Source of the DNA: Leishmania martiniquensis
Taxonomy: Eukaryota > Euglenozoa > Kinetoplastea > Trypanosomatida > Trypanosomatidae
Direction: 5' to 3'
NCBI RefSeq assembly: GCF_017916325.1
Contig: NC_090145.1
Location: 527,501 to 591,500, forward strand
Length of the DNA stretch: 64,000 bases
Position numbers and translations under genes: made by a program. Of this stretch, positions 18,946-28,025 are shown piece by piece (position 1 is the stretch's first letter; every line of letters starts with the position of its first letter). The notes below the pieces were generated by a model that was given only the letters and a program-made list of their open reading frames with translations, ran no database searches and was not told where the DNA came from.

Positions 18946-19935
18946 CTACACAAGGGCCACCAGAACATCCACGCCAAAGAGTTGCGCGAAAAGATGCACC
19001 GCCTCATCAATGTGATTCAACCAGCTGTCGGCACTGCCTCTGCGGGCACCAGCGTGCGCGCTGCCACCGCCGGTGCCTGCATTGCCGCCACCACCACGGC
19101 CGCTGGACACGCCGCGGCCGGCACCTTCCTCCTCGTCACTACCCTCATCCATCCGGTCGTCATCCTCGTCCTCGTCTGCCTGCGCAGCGAGCGCTTTCTC
19201 CTCTTCCTCCGCTGTGTGCGCATCAACGGAAAAGGCCCAGCCACTACGCTTCAGCATCAGTTCCACAACGCGTTGCAGCACAAGCGCCGCTCTCGACGGG
19301 TCGTCGGCGACAATGTGCATCACACCGACCGGCTTGGTGCCTCTGCCCTTCGTGACAGCACCGCCGTGGCGCACGCGCTGCTGCTGGTAGTAATCGATAA
19401 TGTAGTCGAACGTTGCCATGTCTGTCGTGGCGATGAGGTCGAAGTATTGCGGCGACGCAGCGGTACCGCTCTCCTCCACGATGCACACGGCGCGGCGCAG
19501 TGACTCCTCCGCCTCGGAGAAAGAGGAGCTGAAGTATGCGTAGGGGATAATTCGAGCACCGCCGCTGTCGCTGTCGATATAGGGAAGGCCGACAACAGCG
19601 CCATCGCCGACGGCCCCGCTCAGCAGCTTGCCAGCCACATGCAAAACCTGCGTGTCCTCGCTCACCGAGGCGTCGGCGTTGCTCAGCTGCGCGGCACCTG
19701 AGTGGAGCTGGCTCTGTGGCGGCTGCAGTGCCGCAGCCTGGGCGAGAGCGGGTGTTGTGCTGGCGCTCACGACCAGCACATCACTCAGGTGCCCGCACCG
19801 CAGCGTCATGTGGGCGAAAAGCATGACCGCTGTCGTCTGCGCCGCCTCCGTCGAGCTTGGCGGAGACGGTAACGGTGACGCCGTAGCGCCGCTGGCGGGG
19901 GCGTTGCCGTCCACCACGTGGAGATGAAATTTCAT
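18946..19935 (-). CDS. Hypothetical protein with acidic/Gly-rich linker
   Basis: 329 residues that I cannot assign. The first 200 residues look like a folded alpha/beta domain: MKFHLHVVDGN, TTAVMLFAHMTLRCGHLSDVLVVSAS, GDGAVVGLPYIDS, RIIPYAYFSSSFSEAEESLRRAVCIVEE, YFDLIATTDMATFDYIIDYYQQQ and PVGVMHIVADDPSRAALVLQRVVELMLKRSGWAF. Then come an acidic stretch (about 245-270, DEDEDDDRMDEGSDEEE), a Gly/Ser/Ala-rich linker, and a hydrophobic C-terminal tail SWLNHIDEAVHLFAQLFGVDVLVALV that probably folds back on the domain. The overall plan (alpha/beta domain, acidic linker, helical tail) loosely recalls AAGAB/p34-type proteins, but I do not claim homology. No signal peptide or membrane helix. Confidence 0.78.
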   Translation of the reverse strand: MKFHLHVVDGNAPASGATASPLPSPPSSTEAAQTTAVMLFAHMTLRCGHLSDVLVVSASTTPALAQAAALQPPQSQLHSGAAQLSNADASVSEDTQVLHVAGKLLSGAVGDGAVVGLPYIDSDSGGARIIPYAYFSSSFSEAEESLRRAVCIVEESGTAASPQYFDLIATTDMATFDYIIDYYQQQRVRHGGAVTKGRGTKPVGVMHIVADDPSRAALVLQRVVELMLKRSGWAFSVDAHTAEEEEKALAAQADEDEDDDRMDEGSDEEEGAGRGVSSGRGGGGNAGTGGGSAHAGARRGSADSWLNHIDEAVHLFAQLFGVDVLVALV

Positions 19936-20612
19936 ATGGCGCTTCCAATAGGCAGCGGATGTGGAGAGGGAGGGCGAGGGGGAGTCTCCTCGTACACGTG
20001 AGCACGCTCGCTATGTGGGCGTGCTGCCCGTGTACTGTTGGGCAATGCGGCGACGCGACTGGGGCACCAAACACAAACGGAGCGGAGCAGACAGACCGAG
20101 TGAGGCAAAGAGAAAGGGATGGGCAGAGGAGAGGGGGAGAGAGACGAGGAGCGCGGCGGTACCTCCCTCCACTCCCCCCTCTTTCAGTGAGCACACCGCA
20201 GCGTTGGGCCCGCCCGCCCGCCCGCTCGCCGTCTCTCTCTTCTTCTCTTCCTCCTCTTGTCTTCGCAATCTAGCGAGCCATGAAGACGATCACATTTGGA
20301 GGGAGAGGAAGAGAGAGAGTGTGTGTGTGCCTTACACTGCTCGCGCGTTTTTGTACAACGAGATGAAGTTGAGGTGCGCATGCGCGCTGCATTAGACCAC
20401 ATCGAAAAGAGAGGCGGTATAGAGATGTGGAGGGAGCGGGAGAGGCAGAGATGCTGGCAGAGCGTAGGCAACACGGAGAAGATGTGCGCTGTATTGTTCG
20501 ACGGTCCAAGCCTTCCTGCCCTCTCCTCACTCCCCAACAACACCAGCGCTTCTGTCACGGCGACTCGCAGAGATAACCCACCCCGCCTCGCTTCGCTACC
20601 ACACTGGCTGCA
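19936..20612. other. Spacer between the coiled-coil gene and the acidic hypothetical
   Basis: About 680 nt. A purine tract at 19966-19986 would serve the 329-residue gene. A CCCG(CCCG)n-like stretch lies at 20207-20226 and a GAGA/GTGT run at 20300-20328. No gene seen. Confidence 0.5.
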
Positions 20613-22475
20613 TCACAGGTTGCTTGCTGTTCCCGCTTCTCGCACTACCGCGCCGCATCCCTCGCCAACGCCATCATCGGGGGGCGTAAGGTACGCCTCG
20701 AGGGCTTTTTTTTGCCGGCGCAGCAGACCGAGTGCGCTCTTCTCCCGCTCAAGAGTGCCTCGCAGGTCGGCTTCGGCTCGCTCGAGGAAGGCCGCTTCCT
20801 CCAAGCTGCGCTTCAAATGCTGCTCCAGCCGCGGCAACGCCCGCTGAAGCATTGCGCAGCGTTCCGCGGCGCCGTTAGCGGCACTTGTGCCGCCGAGAGA
20901 GAGGGCAGTGACAAGGGCGCTACTGTACGCGTCTTTTTCGCCGGACAGCAAACTGCCGTGCGCGCGTTGCTTTCGATGGAGCTCTTCGTCCATCGCTGCG
21001 CAATCTGCCGCAGCCTGAGCTCGCTGCACGCGCAGCGCATTGTGCTTGTCTGACGCCGACTTCAACGCCTGACGCACCTGCTCAAGGTCACTCTCTGCAT
21101 CTTCGCGCCTTCGCTTCGCGCCACGGTATGCCTCTTGTGCTGCTGCTAGAGCTTCTTCGGCAGCGTTGCGGTCATTGAGGGCCATGTCGTAGGCTGTCTT
21201 CTCTTGGTGATAGCGCGCCTCACTCGCAGCCAGCTCCTGACGCGCAATGGCGTTCTGTAACCGGGCTTCCTGCTGCAGTAGCTCAAGCTGCTGCAGTGCT
21301 TCCTTGACGGCTTGCTTGCGCAGCGCGGACGCATTCTGGAGGGCAGCGGCACGCTCAGCCGCTGCGCACCGCGCACGCTGTTCCGCCAGCCGGTTACGCT
21401 CGCGGGCCTCTTCCTCCGTCTCCTCCGCCAAGGCAGCCTTCAGTCCTTCGAGCTGCTGCCGCAGCGCCTGTTCACTCTCGGCGCGCCGCTGCAGTTGCTC
21501 CACTGCTGCCCTCTGCTGCTCTGCACGGGCTGCCTGCCACGCTCGATGCGCGTCTAGCACGAAGCGGGTGCGACGCGCGACAGCATCGGCAAGCTGACGC
21601 AGAGAATCGGGAGCGCCCTCCACCGCTTCTCCGCCTTCCTCAGAGCCGAGCGAGTGACCCGCATGGTCGGACGCCACGAGGCCAATGCTCTGATCAAGCG
21701 CCGGGGACGGGCGGCTCACATCCCCATCTTGACTGCTATGCTGCCGGTACAACGGCTCCAGACTCCGCAAAATTTCGCGCAGGGCCTCCTTCAGTGACGC
21801 CTCGCCCTCCACGATGGCCTGCACCGTCACGATAAGCCGCTGAAGCTCGCGTGTGCGTGGCGATGGGGCTTCTACCACATGCTGCTCTCGGTGAAGCCGC
21901 AGCAGCCGCTCGCGGCCGAGGCTCAGCAGCGCCCATCGACGCTCGAACACGCGCGCGTTTGATGCCTCCACCTCCTCGAGTTGAGCGAGGCGCTGCCGCG
22001 CTTGCTCGAGGGTAACGGACGCATCGAAAGCCGCAAAGGCGACGGGGTCCATCGCCGCCGCCATCGCACTTTGTGCGGGCATCCGCCGCGGGTGCTCATC
22101 GCCTCCCGGGGCCGTGGAGGCTGGTGCCTGCGCGGCAGAGGCCAACAGCAGCGGTGACCTCGATGCTACCAACGGCGGGTCTGCACACGCGCGGGTAGCG
22201 CTCGGCGTCCGCCGCTGCTGTCGTTGCTCCTGCAGCAGGTGTCGCCCCCACTTTAGCAGGCTTGCCACATCCTCGCTCAGCGTCGAGGGTGTCACGGCAG
22301 CGGAAGACTGGGCGAGAGTGGCGGAGGTGGGGTCCCGGGCGGAATGGTGTGCTCGTCGATGCAACATGCAGTATGATAAGCGGTTGGTGGCGATGGCTGC
22401 TGCAATGGGCTTACGCGAGGGCAAGTCGATCCTGCGAATTCGCTCCGCACTCACTAAGCGCCAGGGCGCACACAC
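20613..22475 (-). CDS. Coiled-coil protein, hypothetical
   Basis: 620 residues in the longest frame; a second Met at residue 37 (MLHRRAHHSARD, ATG at 22367) is an alternative start. From about residue 155 to 595 the sequence is almost continuous heptad-rich coiled coil (for example FDASVTLEQARQRLAQLEEVEAS, VARRTRFVLDAHRAWQAARAEQQRAAVEQLQRRAES, and ALQQLELLQQEARLQNAIARQELAASEARYHQEK), broken near 255-285. The N-terminal 150 residues are disordered and Ala/Ser/Pro-rich. Such proteins in trypanosomatids are often cytoskeletal, basal-body or flagellar, but nothing in the sequence proves a location. The repeated Gln/Ala/Arg composition is low-information, so remote homology by eye would be unsafe. 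Confidence 0.8.
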   Translation of the reverse strand: MCAPWRLVSAERIRRIDLPSRKPIAAAIATNRLSYCMLHRRAHHSARDPTSATLAQSSAAVTPSTLSEDVASLLKWGRHLLQEQRQQRRTPSATRACADPPLVASRSPLLLASAAQAPASTAPGGDEHPRRMPAQSAMAAAMDPVAFAAFDASVTLEQARQRLAQLEEVEASNARVFERRWALLSLGRERLLRLHREQHVVEAPSPRTRELQRLIVTVQAIVEGEASLKEALREILRSLEPLYRQHSSQDGDVSRPSPALDQSIGLVASDHAGHSLGSEEGGEAVEGAPDSLRQLADAVARRTRFVLDAHRAWQAARAEQQRAAVEQLQRRAESEQALRQQLEGLKAALAEETEEEARERNRLAEQRARCAAAERAAALQNASALRKQAVKEALQQLELLQQEARLQNAIARQELAASEARYHQEKTAYDMALNDRNAAEEALAAAQEAYRGAKRRREDAESDLEQVRQALKSASDKHNALRVQRAQAAADCAAMDEELHRKQRAHGSLLSGEKDAYSSALVTALSLGGTSAANGAAERCAMLQRALPRLEQHLKRSLEEAAFLERAEADLRGTLEREKSALGLLRRQKKALEAYLTPPDDGVGEGCGAVVREAGTASNL

Positions 22476-24240
22476 AAGTCCGTACGCCGAGTCGATCGCC
22501 CTGCGGTGATGCGCACAGTAGGCATAACGATTAGAGGAAGGAACGCTTTGGGGGTGGTGGCGAGAGACGAGGGCGACGGAGCTTTGCTAACGCGTGGAAT
22601 GCGAATGTGGACCCGCATCCGAAACACAATCGTGCTCGTCTTCGGTGGCGGTCCGAAGGAGACGGCAGGGGGAAGTAGTAGCGGGGAGCGGGAGGTGAGA
22701 GGAAGCAGTTCATGGGTGCAGCCGCATGAACGCACGCCCTCGTCCCTTCGCCGACGCAGAGGATGGGAGAGAGTGAGGGAGGTAGGGGTCTCAACACAGG
22801 AGCGAAATTGTTCATATCTTGCATCCGGTTCACCGCCACGGCTCATCGACGCGGATGCTGCGCATCCCTGCTCCCCCGTGCGAGACGCAGCTGTGGATGC
22901 GGGGGAGGAAGGGGGGTGGTGGAGGGGGGCGAGGCGGCCACGAATACACGCCTACTCACACACCCACCTCCTACACGTACACACACGCGCGCGCTCTCTT
23001 TCTCCGATTGCCCTCCATCTCTCTGGAGAGGCCATCGACATGAGCGCTTCTGTTTACGCAATCCTTTCTGTTTGGTGGGTTGTGCCGTTAACGAAAATTT
23101 TTTTCTCATCAGCGGTGAGGCGGAGGGGAAGTCGTCCCCTCCGCCTCACCGCTGATAACAAAGAAAAACAAAAGAAAACTAACGAAGCCGACACAGCCGC
23201 ACACATGGGCGGTGGGCGCCCTCTCCGCTCCCCTCTCTCGCCCGCGTGAAAGGCCTCTCTGCTGCTGCTGTACACAGAGAGAAAGAGAGAGCCGAGCAGA
23301 GAGAGAGAGAAAGGAAGAAAAAAAGCGAGACGCGTGGTTTAGTGCGCCAGACAAACACCACCATACAAGAATCTTTTTCGGTCTAACAGTGGCAACGACG
23401 ACGTAACAACAACAAAAGAAATGCAACGGTATCCGACCAGCAACGACGTGCAACACATGTGCAGCGCCAGCGCGCCCTGTCAAGTCACAAGGAAAAGAGC
23501 AGCTAAGCCACCATAAAAATAGCGCTTAGACAGAGAGGTGGGGGAGGGGGCAACAGTGCAACTGTAATGCGTACATGTTGGAGAAGCAGCGTCGGCGCGC
23601 GCAGGGGGGCGGGTATAGGCACCAACGAGAAAGCGTATGAGTGGCGATGCCTTGAGATGTCTTTATGCCGCTCACTCGCCTTCTCCACACCTCTCCGTTG
23701 CCCTCCTTGCACTGGTCCCTTGCCACATCGCTGCGTGCACCCATACAGGCACGTGCATAGACACGACGATGTATGCACATTGGCGATCCAAGAGAGCCTC
23801 CGCCATGGGCGTGTGGCTGCCGCCGTTCAACGGACAAAAACACACACAGATGCACTGAGCCTTCGATAGGGGGAGAGGCACAGAGAAGCACAGAGAAGCA
23901 AGTCCCGAGCAGCCCACGGGGCCAACAAGAGATGGGGCGAAGCATCAGCCACGGCACAGCAGCTGACACACACACACACACAATCACATACATATCACAG
24001 AAAGAGAGAGGAGTGCACCGCAAGGCGCAGGCGGAGCGAAAGCGCAAGCGCCAACAAAGGGCCGCGTTCACATACGCATGTGCGCCCCCTTTTCTCTTCA
24101 AGGCGTGCCCGCACACGCAGAAGCAAAGCGGTTCGATAGCAACACCACGTCGGGGCGCAGTGCATCGCAGGGCATGGGGTGAGGAGGGAGAGGGGGAACG
24201 CCCCGGGAAACGGTCTCCGCGCCCCTCAGCCCAATCCTGC
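22476..24240. other. Spacer between EIF4G5-like and coiled-coil genes
   Basis: About 1.77 kb. Contents: a perfect 22-bp inverted repeat at 23108-23156 (separate entry), a CA-rich run at 22957-22990, AGAGAGAG purine stretches at 23275-23330, a tandem CAGAGAAGCA decamer (23881-23900), a CA run at about 23966-23982, and A/T-rich patches near 23085-23107 and 23400-23420. No protein gene seen on either strand. Confidence 0.6.
23108..23156. repeat. Perfect 22-bp inverted repeat (hairpin) with 5-nt loop
   Basis: Bases 23108-23129 and 23135-23156 are exact reverse complements, separated by AGTCG (23130-23134). The arms are mixed, GC-rich sequence and not microsatellite. A T/A-rich stretch borders the left side and an A-rich one the right. 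It lies about 1.1 kb past the EIF4G5-like stop and 0.6 kb before the coiled-coil gene, so it is probably in a 3' UTR or the processed spacer. Confidence 0.95.
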
Positions 24241-26559
24241 TCACTTGCGCTCTTTGATTGCCTCCTCCATCAGGGAGACAAGTGTGTCCTCCTTGAAGGC
24301 GGTACGCAGCTGCGCGGCCAGTTTGTTCAGCACGTCGAGACGGTTGTTCACGACATCTAGCACCTTGCGGATGAAGGCAAAGAGGAACCGATACGAGCAC
24401 CCCAGACACTTCCATTGCAGGTACACCTCCACGAGCAGCGTGTCGGCCGGGCGGGCGGTGAAGATTTTGCGCAGCAGCTCCTTGTACTGGGAGCACAGGA
24501 AGTTCACGTCATAACGCACAAACGTGAAGAAGGCCGAGGCGCAGAGAAACGGGCTCTGCTTCTGCATATCGCTCAGGGCCGGACTTGCGTGGAAGTTATC
24601 GTCATCGTAGGAGGTGCACAGTTCGTTGAAGTACGTCACTTCAGGGTCGATGGTGCCGACTACGTCCAGCACGGTTTGCTTTGGCTGCTGGTCATCATCC
24701 GATTCGTGGACAAACATTGGTGGAGTGTAGCGCAGGAGCGCCTGGAGGACACGAAATCGGTCCTGGGGCTTCAAGTCCTTTAGCTGCTCCGGCTTTGTGT
24801 CGGCCTCCACGTCGCGCACCATGTTTGCAATCACCTCTATGCTCACGTGATTGTCTACAAGCATGTTCAGCACCTTCGTGTGCAGCGAGTACGGGAAGAC
24901 GCTATGACCGTGCTTGATCAGCGACGCCCAGTGCACAAAATACTTTGGGATGTCCGTGAAGAGTTCCTCCTCCGCTGACTTCTGCACGTGCTGCAGCAGC
25001 GCCTCCTGCGCCTGCTCCACAGTAAGCGCTCCCTTTTTCACCAAGGTCTCGAACAGCTCACCGAGGCGAGTGCGCTCTGCCGTGTATTTGTAGGTGTTGA
25101 TGTACCGGCCAAGCCACTTGGTGCAGTACACCACGACCACCTCGGGGGGAATGGAAGACATGATGGAGACGATCTCATCGACGGAGCTGCTCATGAAGAA
25201 GTCATCCATCACCTTCGAGAACTCCTCATAGTCCGGTATCCTGGGCTGGGCCTCCTGAATTAGCACCGGCGCCGGCGACATCGTGGTTGTGTGGCCGCCG
25301 CGGGTGTTATTATTCACCGGTGATCCCGTGCCATTGTTATGGATCGACGCGCCGTTGGCGCTGCCCTCCGTGCGGCGCGCGCCGGGGCCGTGCAACGGCA
25401 CCCAATTGTTATTCATAGTCTCGAGGAAGTTCTGCAGCAGGAACTGAATGCGCTTCTGCGGGTGTGAGCTGCTCAGCTCCGTTATTGTCTCCCGGTAGCG
25501 TGGGAGCGGGTCCTCGTAGAAGGCGGCGTCGAGGTGTGGGCCACACACCTGCAGGAGCTCCATAAAGTGGATGAGGCTGTAGTCTGTCGGGATGTGGCGG
25601 CGGTGGCCGGGCCCGTAGAGCAGCGAGTCCAAGACGGCGTGCACCACTTTCTGGCGCACGAGGCGGCTCGTGAACATCAGCCCGAGGAACTGTATGTTTG
25701 CCTTCTGCTTCCCTGAGAATTGGATGCGCTCCATCTCGGCGTCCTCTGGAGACATGGCGGTCATCCGCTTCTCCAGTTCCACCGCCTCTGCCCCGGAGTT
25801 CATGAAGGTCGACCGGCACTGGCGAAGAACCTCACTGCGGATCATGCGACCAGCCTCCTCGCGCTCGCCGATGGAGGAGATGAGGTGCGCGATGAGCTGC
25901 ACGTACAGGTGTGTGTAGCAGCTGTCTTCCGGCTTCGTCGACTTGTTGAAGAAGACTTTGATGACCTCGTCGATCTCCTCCTTGGTGGATTGCCGGATGG
26001 GCAGGTCTGTCAGCTCCTTCTTCATCCTTTCCAGGTTCGACGCGGTGACCTTGCCGAGGATGCCCAGCACCTCGTTGTTGATCTTGCGGTCTGTCATGAC
26101 CTTTGACATGGTCGACGCATTCTGCTCGCGGAAGAGGTTGTCGCGCAGGGAGTTGTTCTCCATGTCGTCCATGTTCTCCGGCATCTCTTTCCACATGGCA
26201 CGCGCGTACTCCATTACCTCGCTCGGGACTGGGGCCTGACACTTACGCAGCTTGACGAAGTCCTCCACGTTGTAGATGTGGTCTTCCGGGTACGACACAT
26301 CGGGCGGCGGCGCCTCACCGGCACCGCTACGCTCCTCCTCCGCATCATCCTTGGACTGTGGAGGTGCTGGAGAGGGGGCCTGGACCGAGGTAGGCGGCTT
26401 GGCTCGCGGCGCGCGAGGTAAGCTGCTGTGGTGCTGCTGCTGCGCGCCAGAGTGGGCGCGGTCGAGGAAGCTAAATGGTGCACCGGAGCGCAACGACATC
26501 CCCCGCGCCTGCTGCGCCAGCGGAGCGGAGGTGATACGGCCCGGGTAGTTCTTATTCAT
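24241..26559 (-). CDS. EIF4G5: MIF4G translation factor, EIF4G5-like
   Basis: 772 residues from the chosen start. It would be a scaffold that brings a cap-binding eIF4E and the eIF4A helicase to mRNA. The MIF4G HEAT-repeat domain begins at about 165: NNEVLGILGKVTASNLERMKKEL, then THLYVQLIAHLISSIGEREEAGRMIRSEVL, KQKANIQFLGLMFTSRLVRQKVVHAVLDSLL and SLIHFMELLQVCGPHL. Before it, IYNVEDFV (95-102) resembles an eIF4E-binding motif (Y-x4-hydrophobic-hydrophobic), with Phe in place of the usual Leu. A Pro/Ser/Gln-rich N-terminus (1-90), a low-complexity linker (about 400-460) and a second helical region to the end complete the layout. Of the five trypanosomatid eIF4G paralogues it best fits EIF4G5, which partners EIF4E6. 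The frame is open upstream to 26718, but the acceptor AG at 26602-26601 and the first following ATG fix the start used here. Confidence 0.87.
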   Translation of the reverse strand: MNKNYPGRITSAPLAQQARGMSLRSGAPFSFLDRAHSGAQQQHHSSLPRAPRAKPPTSVQAPSPAPPQSKDDAEEERSGAGEAPPPDVSYPEDHIYNVEDFVKLRKCQAPVPSEVMEYARAMWKEMPENMDDMENNSLRDNLFREQNASTMSKVMTDRKINNEVLGILGKVTASNLERMKKELTDLPIRQSTKEEIDEVIKVFFNKSTKPEDSCYTHLYVQLIAHLISSIGEREEAGRMIRSEVLRQCRSTFMNSGAEAVELEKRMTAMSPEDAEMERIQFSGKQKANIQFLGLMFTSRLVRQKVVHAVLDSLLYGPGHRRHIPTDYSLIHFMELLQVCGPHLDAAFYEDPLPRYRETITELSSSHPQKRIQFLLQNFLETMNNNWVPLHGPGARRTEGSANGASIHNNGTGSPVNNNTRGGHTTTMSPAPVLIQEAQPRIPDYEEFSKVMDDFFMSSSVDEIVSIMSSIPPEVVVVYCTKWLGRYINTYKYTAERTRLGELFETLVKKGALTVEQAQEALLQHVQKSAEEELFTDIPKYFVHWASLIKHGHSVFPYSLHTKVLNMLVDNHVSIEVIANMVRDVEADTKPEQLKDLKPQDRFRVLQALLRYTPPMFVHESDDDQQPKQTVLDVVGTIDPEVTYFNELCTSYDDDNFHASPALSDMQKQSPFLCASAFFTFVRYDVNFLCSQYKELLRKIFTARPADTLLVEVYLQWKCLGCSYRFLFAFIRKVLDVVNNRLDVLNKLAAQLRTAFKEDTLVSLMEEAIKERK

Positions 26560-28025
26560 GACGACGATGCCGATGTTTACGGTGCGTGTACGTGCGTGTG
26601 CTTGCGGGAGAGGAGGAGGAGGGGGGGACCGCTCTCGCACGGCGCACCGGTACAGCCCCTTACTTAGCGCCGGCCGCCCTTCGTTTGCCCGCCCTCGCCA
26701 CTCGCTGCTGGCGACCAATACGAGGAACGCCTACTGTATCTCAATCGCCGTCGCCAGTGTATGTATGACAGCGTGAGGGAGATAAATGTGGGTGGGTGGG
26801 AACGTGAAAGCGCGCAGGTGGCGCCTCCTCCTCGGCGACTGTTCTCTGCCCTTCCGCCCAAAGCAACAGCGGAACGAGGAGGGGAGGGGAGAACGAGTTA
26901 TATATATATATGTGTGTGCGTGTACCCCTGATGCACTGCCGCAAGGCCGGGGCTGAGCAACGACAACAAAAACGCTACGCCACGCCAGCAATCACGACAG
27001 CCGCAACAACAACCACTACAGCGACGACGACGGCGGCGAGGTTTCTCGCAAGCCCTTTACCGCTGTACAAGACGGAGAGAGAGAGGAACAACAAATGCGG
27101 AAGAGATGTGACCGGTGGTGGTGTGTGGGGAGGGGGGTGGGGGGCAGCCTTGGCAACGGCCGCAACACCAACGCGCTCGGCGGCGGCTTCGATCGGCAGA
27201 GACGGCACGCGCAGGTGTGCAACACACCAAACAACCACCGCTTCGGCGACTGAGGAGAACAGAGAGGCCCGAAAAAAAAAACCAAAGGCGGCGCTGAAGT
27301 TTGAGACACTCACATTCACACACTGCGGCGCTCGCGATGCGGCGCATATACAGCAGAGACGAAATTGAACACCGAAAGATGCGAACACTCGCAGTGAGTG
27401 TGCGTGTGGGCGTGCGAAGGTGAATGAAAGAGGGAAAAGAGAGAGGACGATGTACATAGCAGCGGGTTCACAGAGAGGCGCACTGCCTCCTCCTCCAGAG
27501 GGCGAGCGTGAGAAGCAGGCGACGTCGTGAAAAGGGTGGGCGGGTAAAGGGGTGCTGCAGCCAAGGAGAAGAGGCAGCACCGCATCATTGGCTGCTTGCC
27601 ACGTCAGTCGACAGAATCACCCCCCCCTGTGAGGGCGCGACGTGGTGGGGCAAGCGTGAGTAACCGTTGGGTGCCTCATCTAAGTTGTTGTTGCTGGCCA
27701 GTGCCACGAGCGAGCGAGCGAGCGAGAGAGGGAGAGAGAGAGAGAAGGGCATGAGGAGCGAGGGATGGCGCTGCATGAAGATAGCCGCTATCCCCCTCAG
27801 TCATCATCACTCTCTCCCTCACCCAGCAGTAAGCAGAGTCACTATTCGTTCCGTCTTTTTGTTGGCTATGTACATCCCTTACCGATTCCTCTTGCCGTAT
27901 CCTTTGTCGCTCCCTGTGCCCACACGAAGATGTGCATGCGCGCGCATATGTGCGTGTAAGGGCTAGCCCACTACGCGGCCGGCCAGAGGGTCATCTCTCG
28001 CGTCGAGCCTCTCGTGGTGCTGCAC
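26560..28025. other. Spacer between the NDK-like and EIF4G5-like genes
   Basis: About 1.47 kb. It contains a (TA)7 then TG junction at 26898-26920, a run of CAA/ACA/CGA trinucleotides (26960-27040), a GGTGGTG/GGGG block (27113-27145), an A10 run near 27270-27280 and GAGCGAGCGAGCGAGAGAG at 27711-27745. No gene seen. Confidence 0.55.
26601..26628 (-). promoter_or_regulatory. Predicted spliced-leader acceptor of the EIF4G5-like gene
   Basis: Minus-strand CCCCCCCTCCTCCTCCTCTC then CCGCAAG, with AG at 26602-26601. The leader is about 41 nt and its first ATG begins MNKNYPG. Confidence 0.7.

Noticed and set aside
18946..19935. Assignment of the acidic hypothetical to AAGAB/p34
   Set aside because: Only the general plan is similar; no diagnostic motif could be aligned by eye.
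26560..26718. 53-codon upstream extension of the EIF4G5-like protein
   Set aside because: The acceptor at 26602-26601 falls inside it; its Pro run is the pyrimidine tract read as codons.
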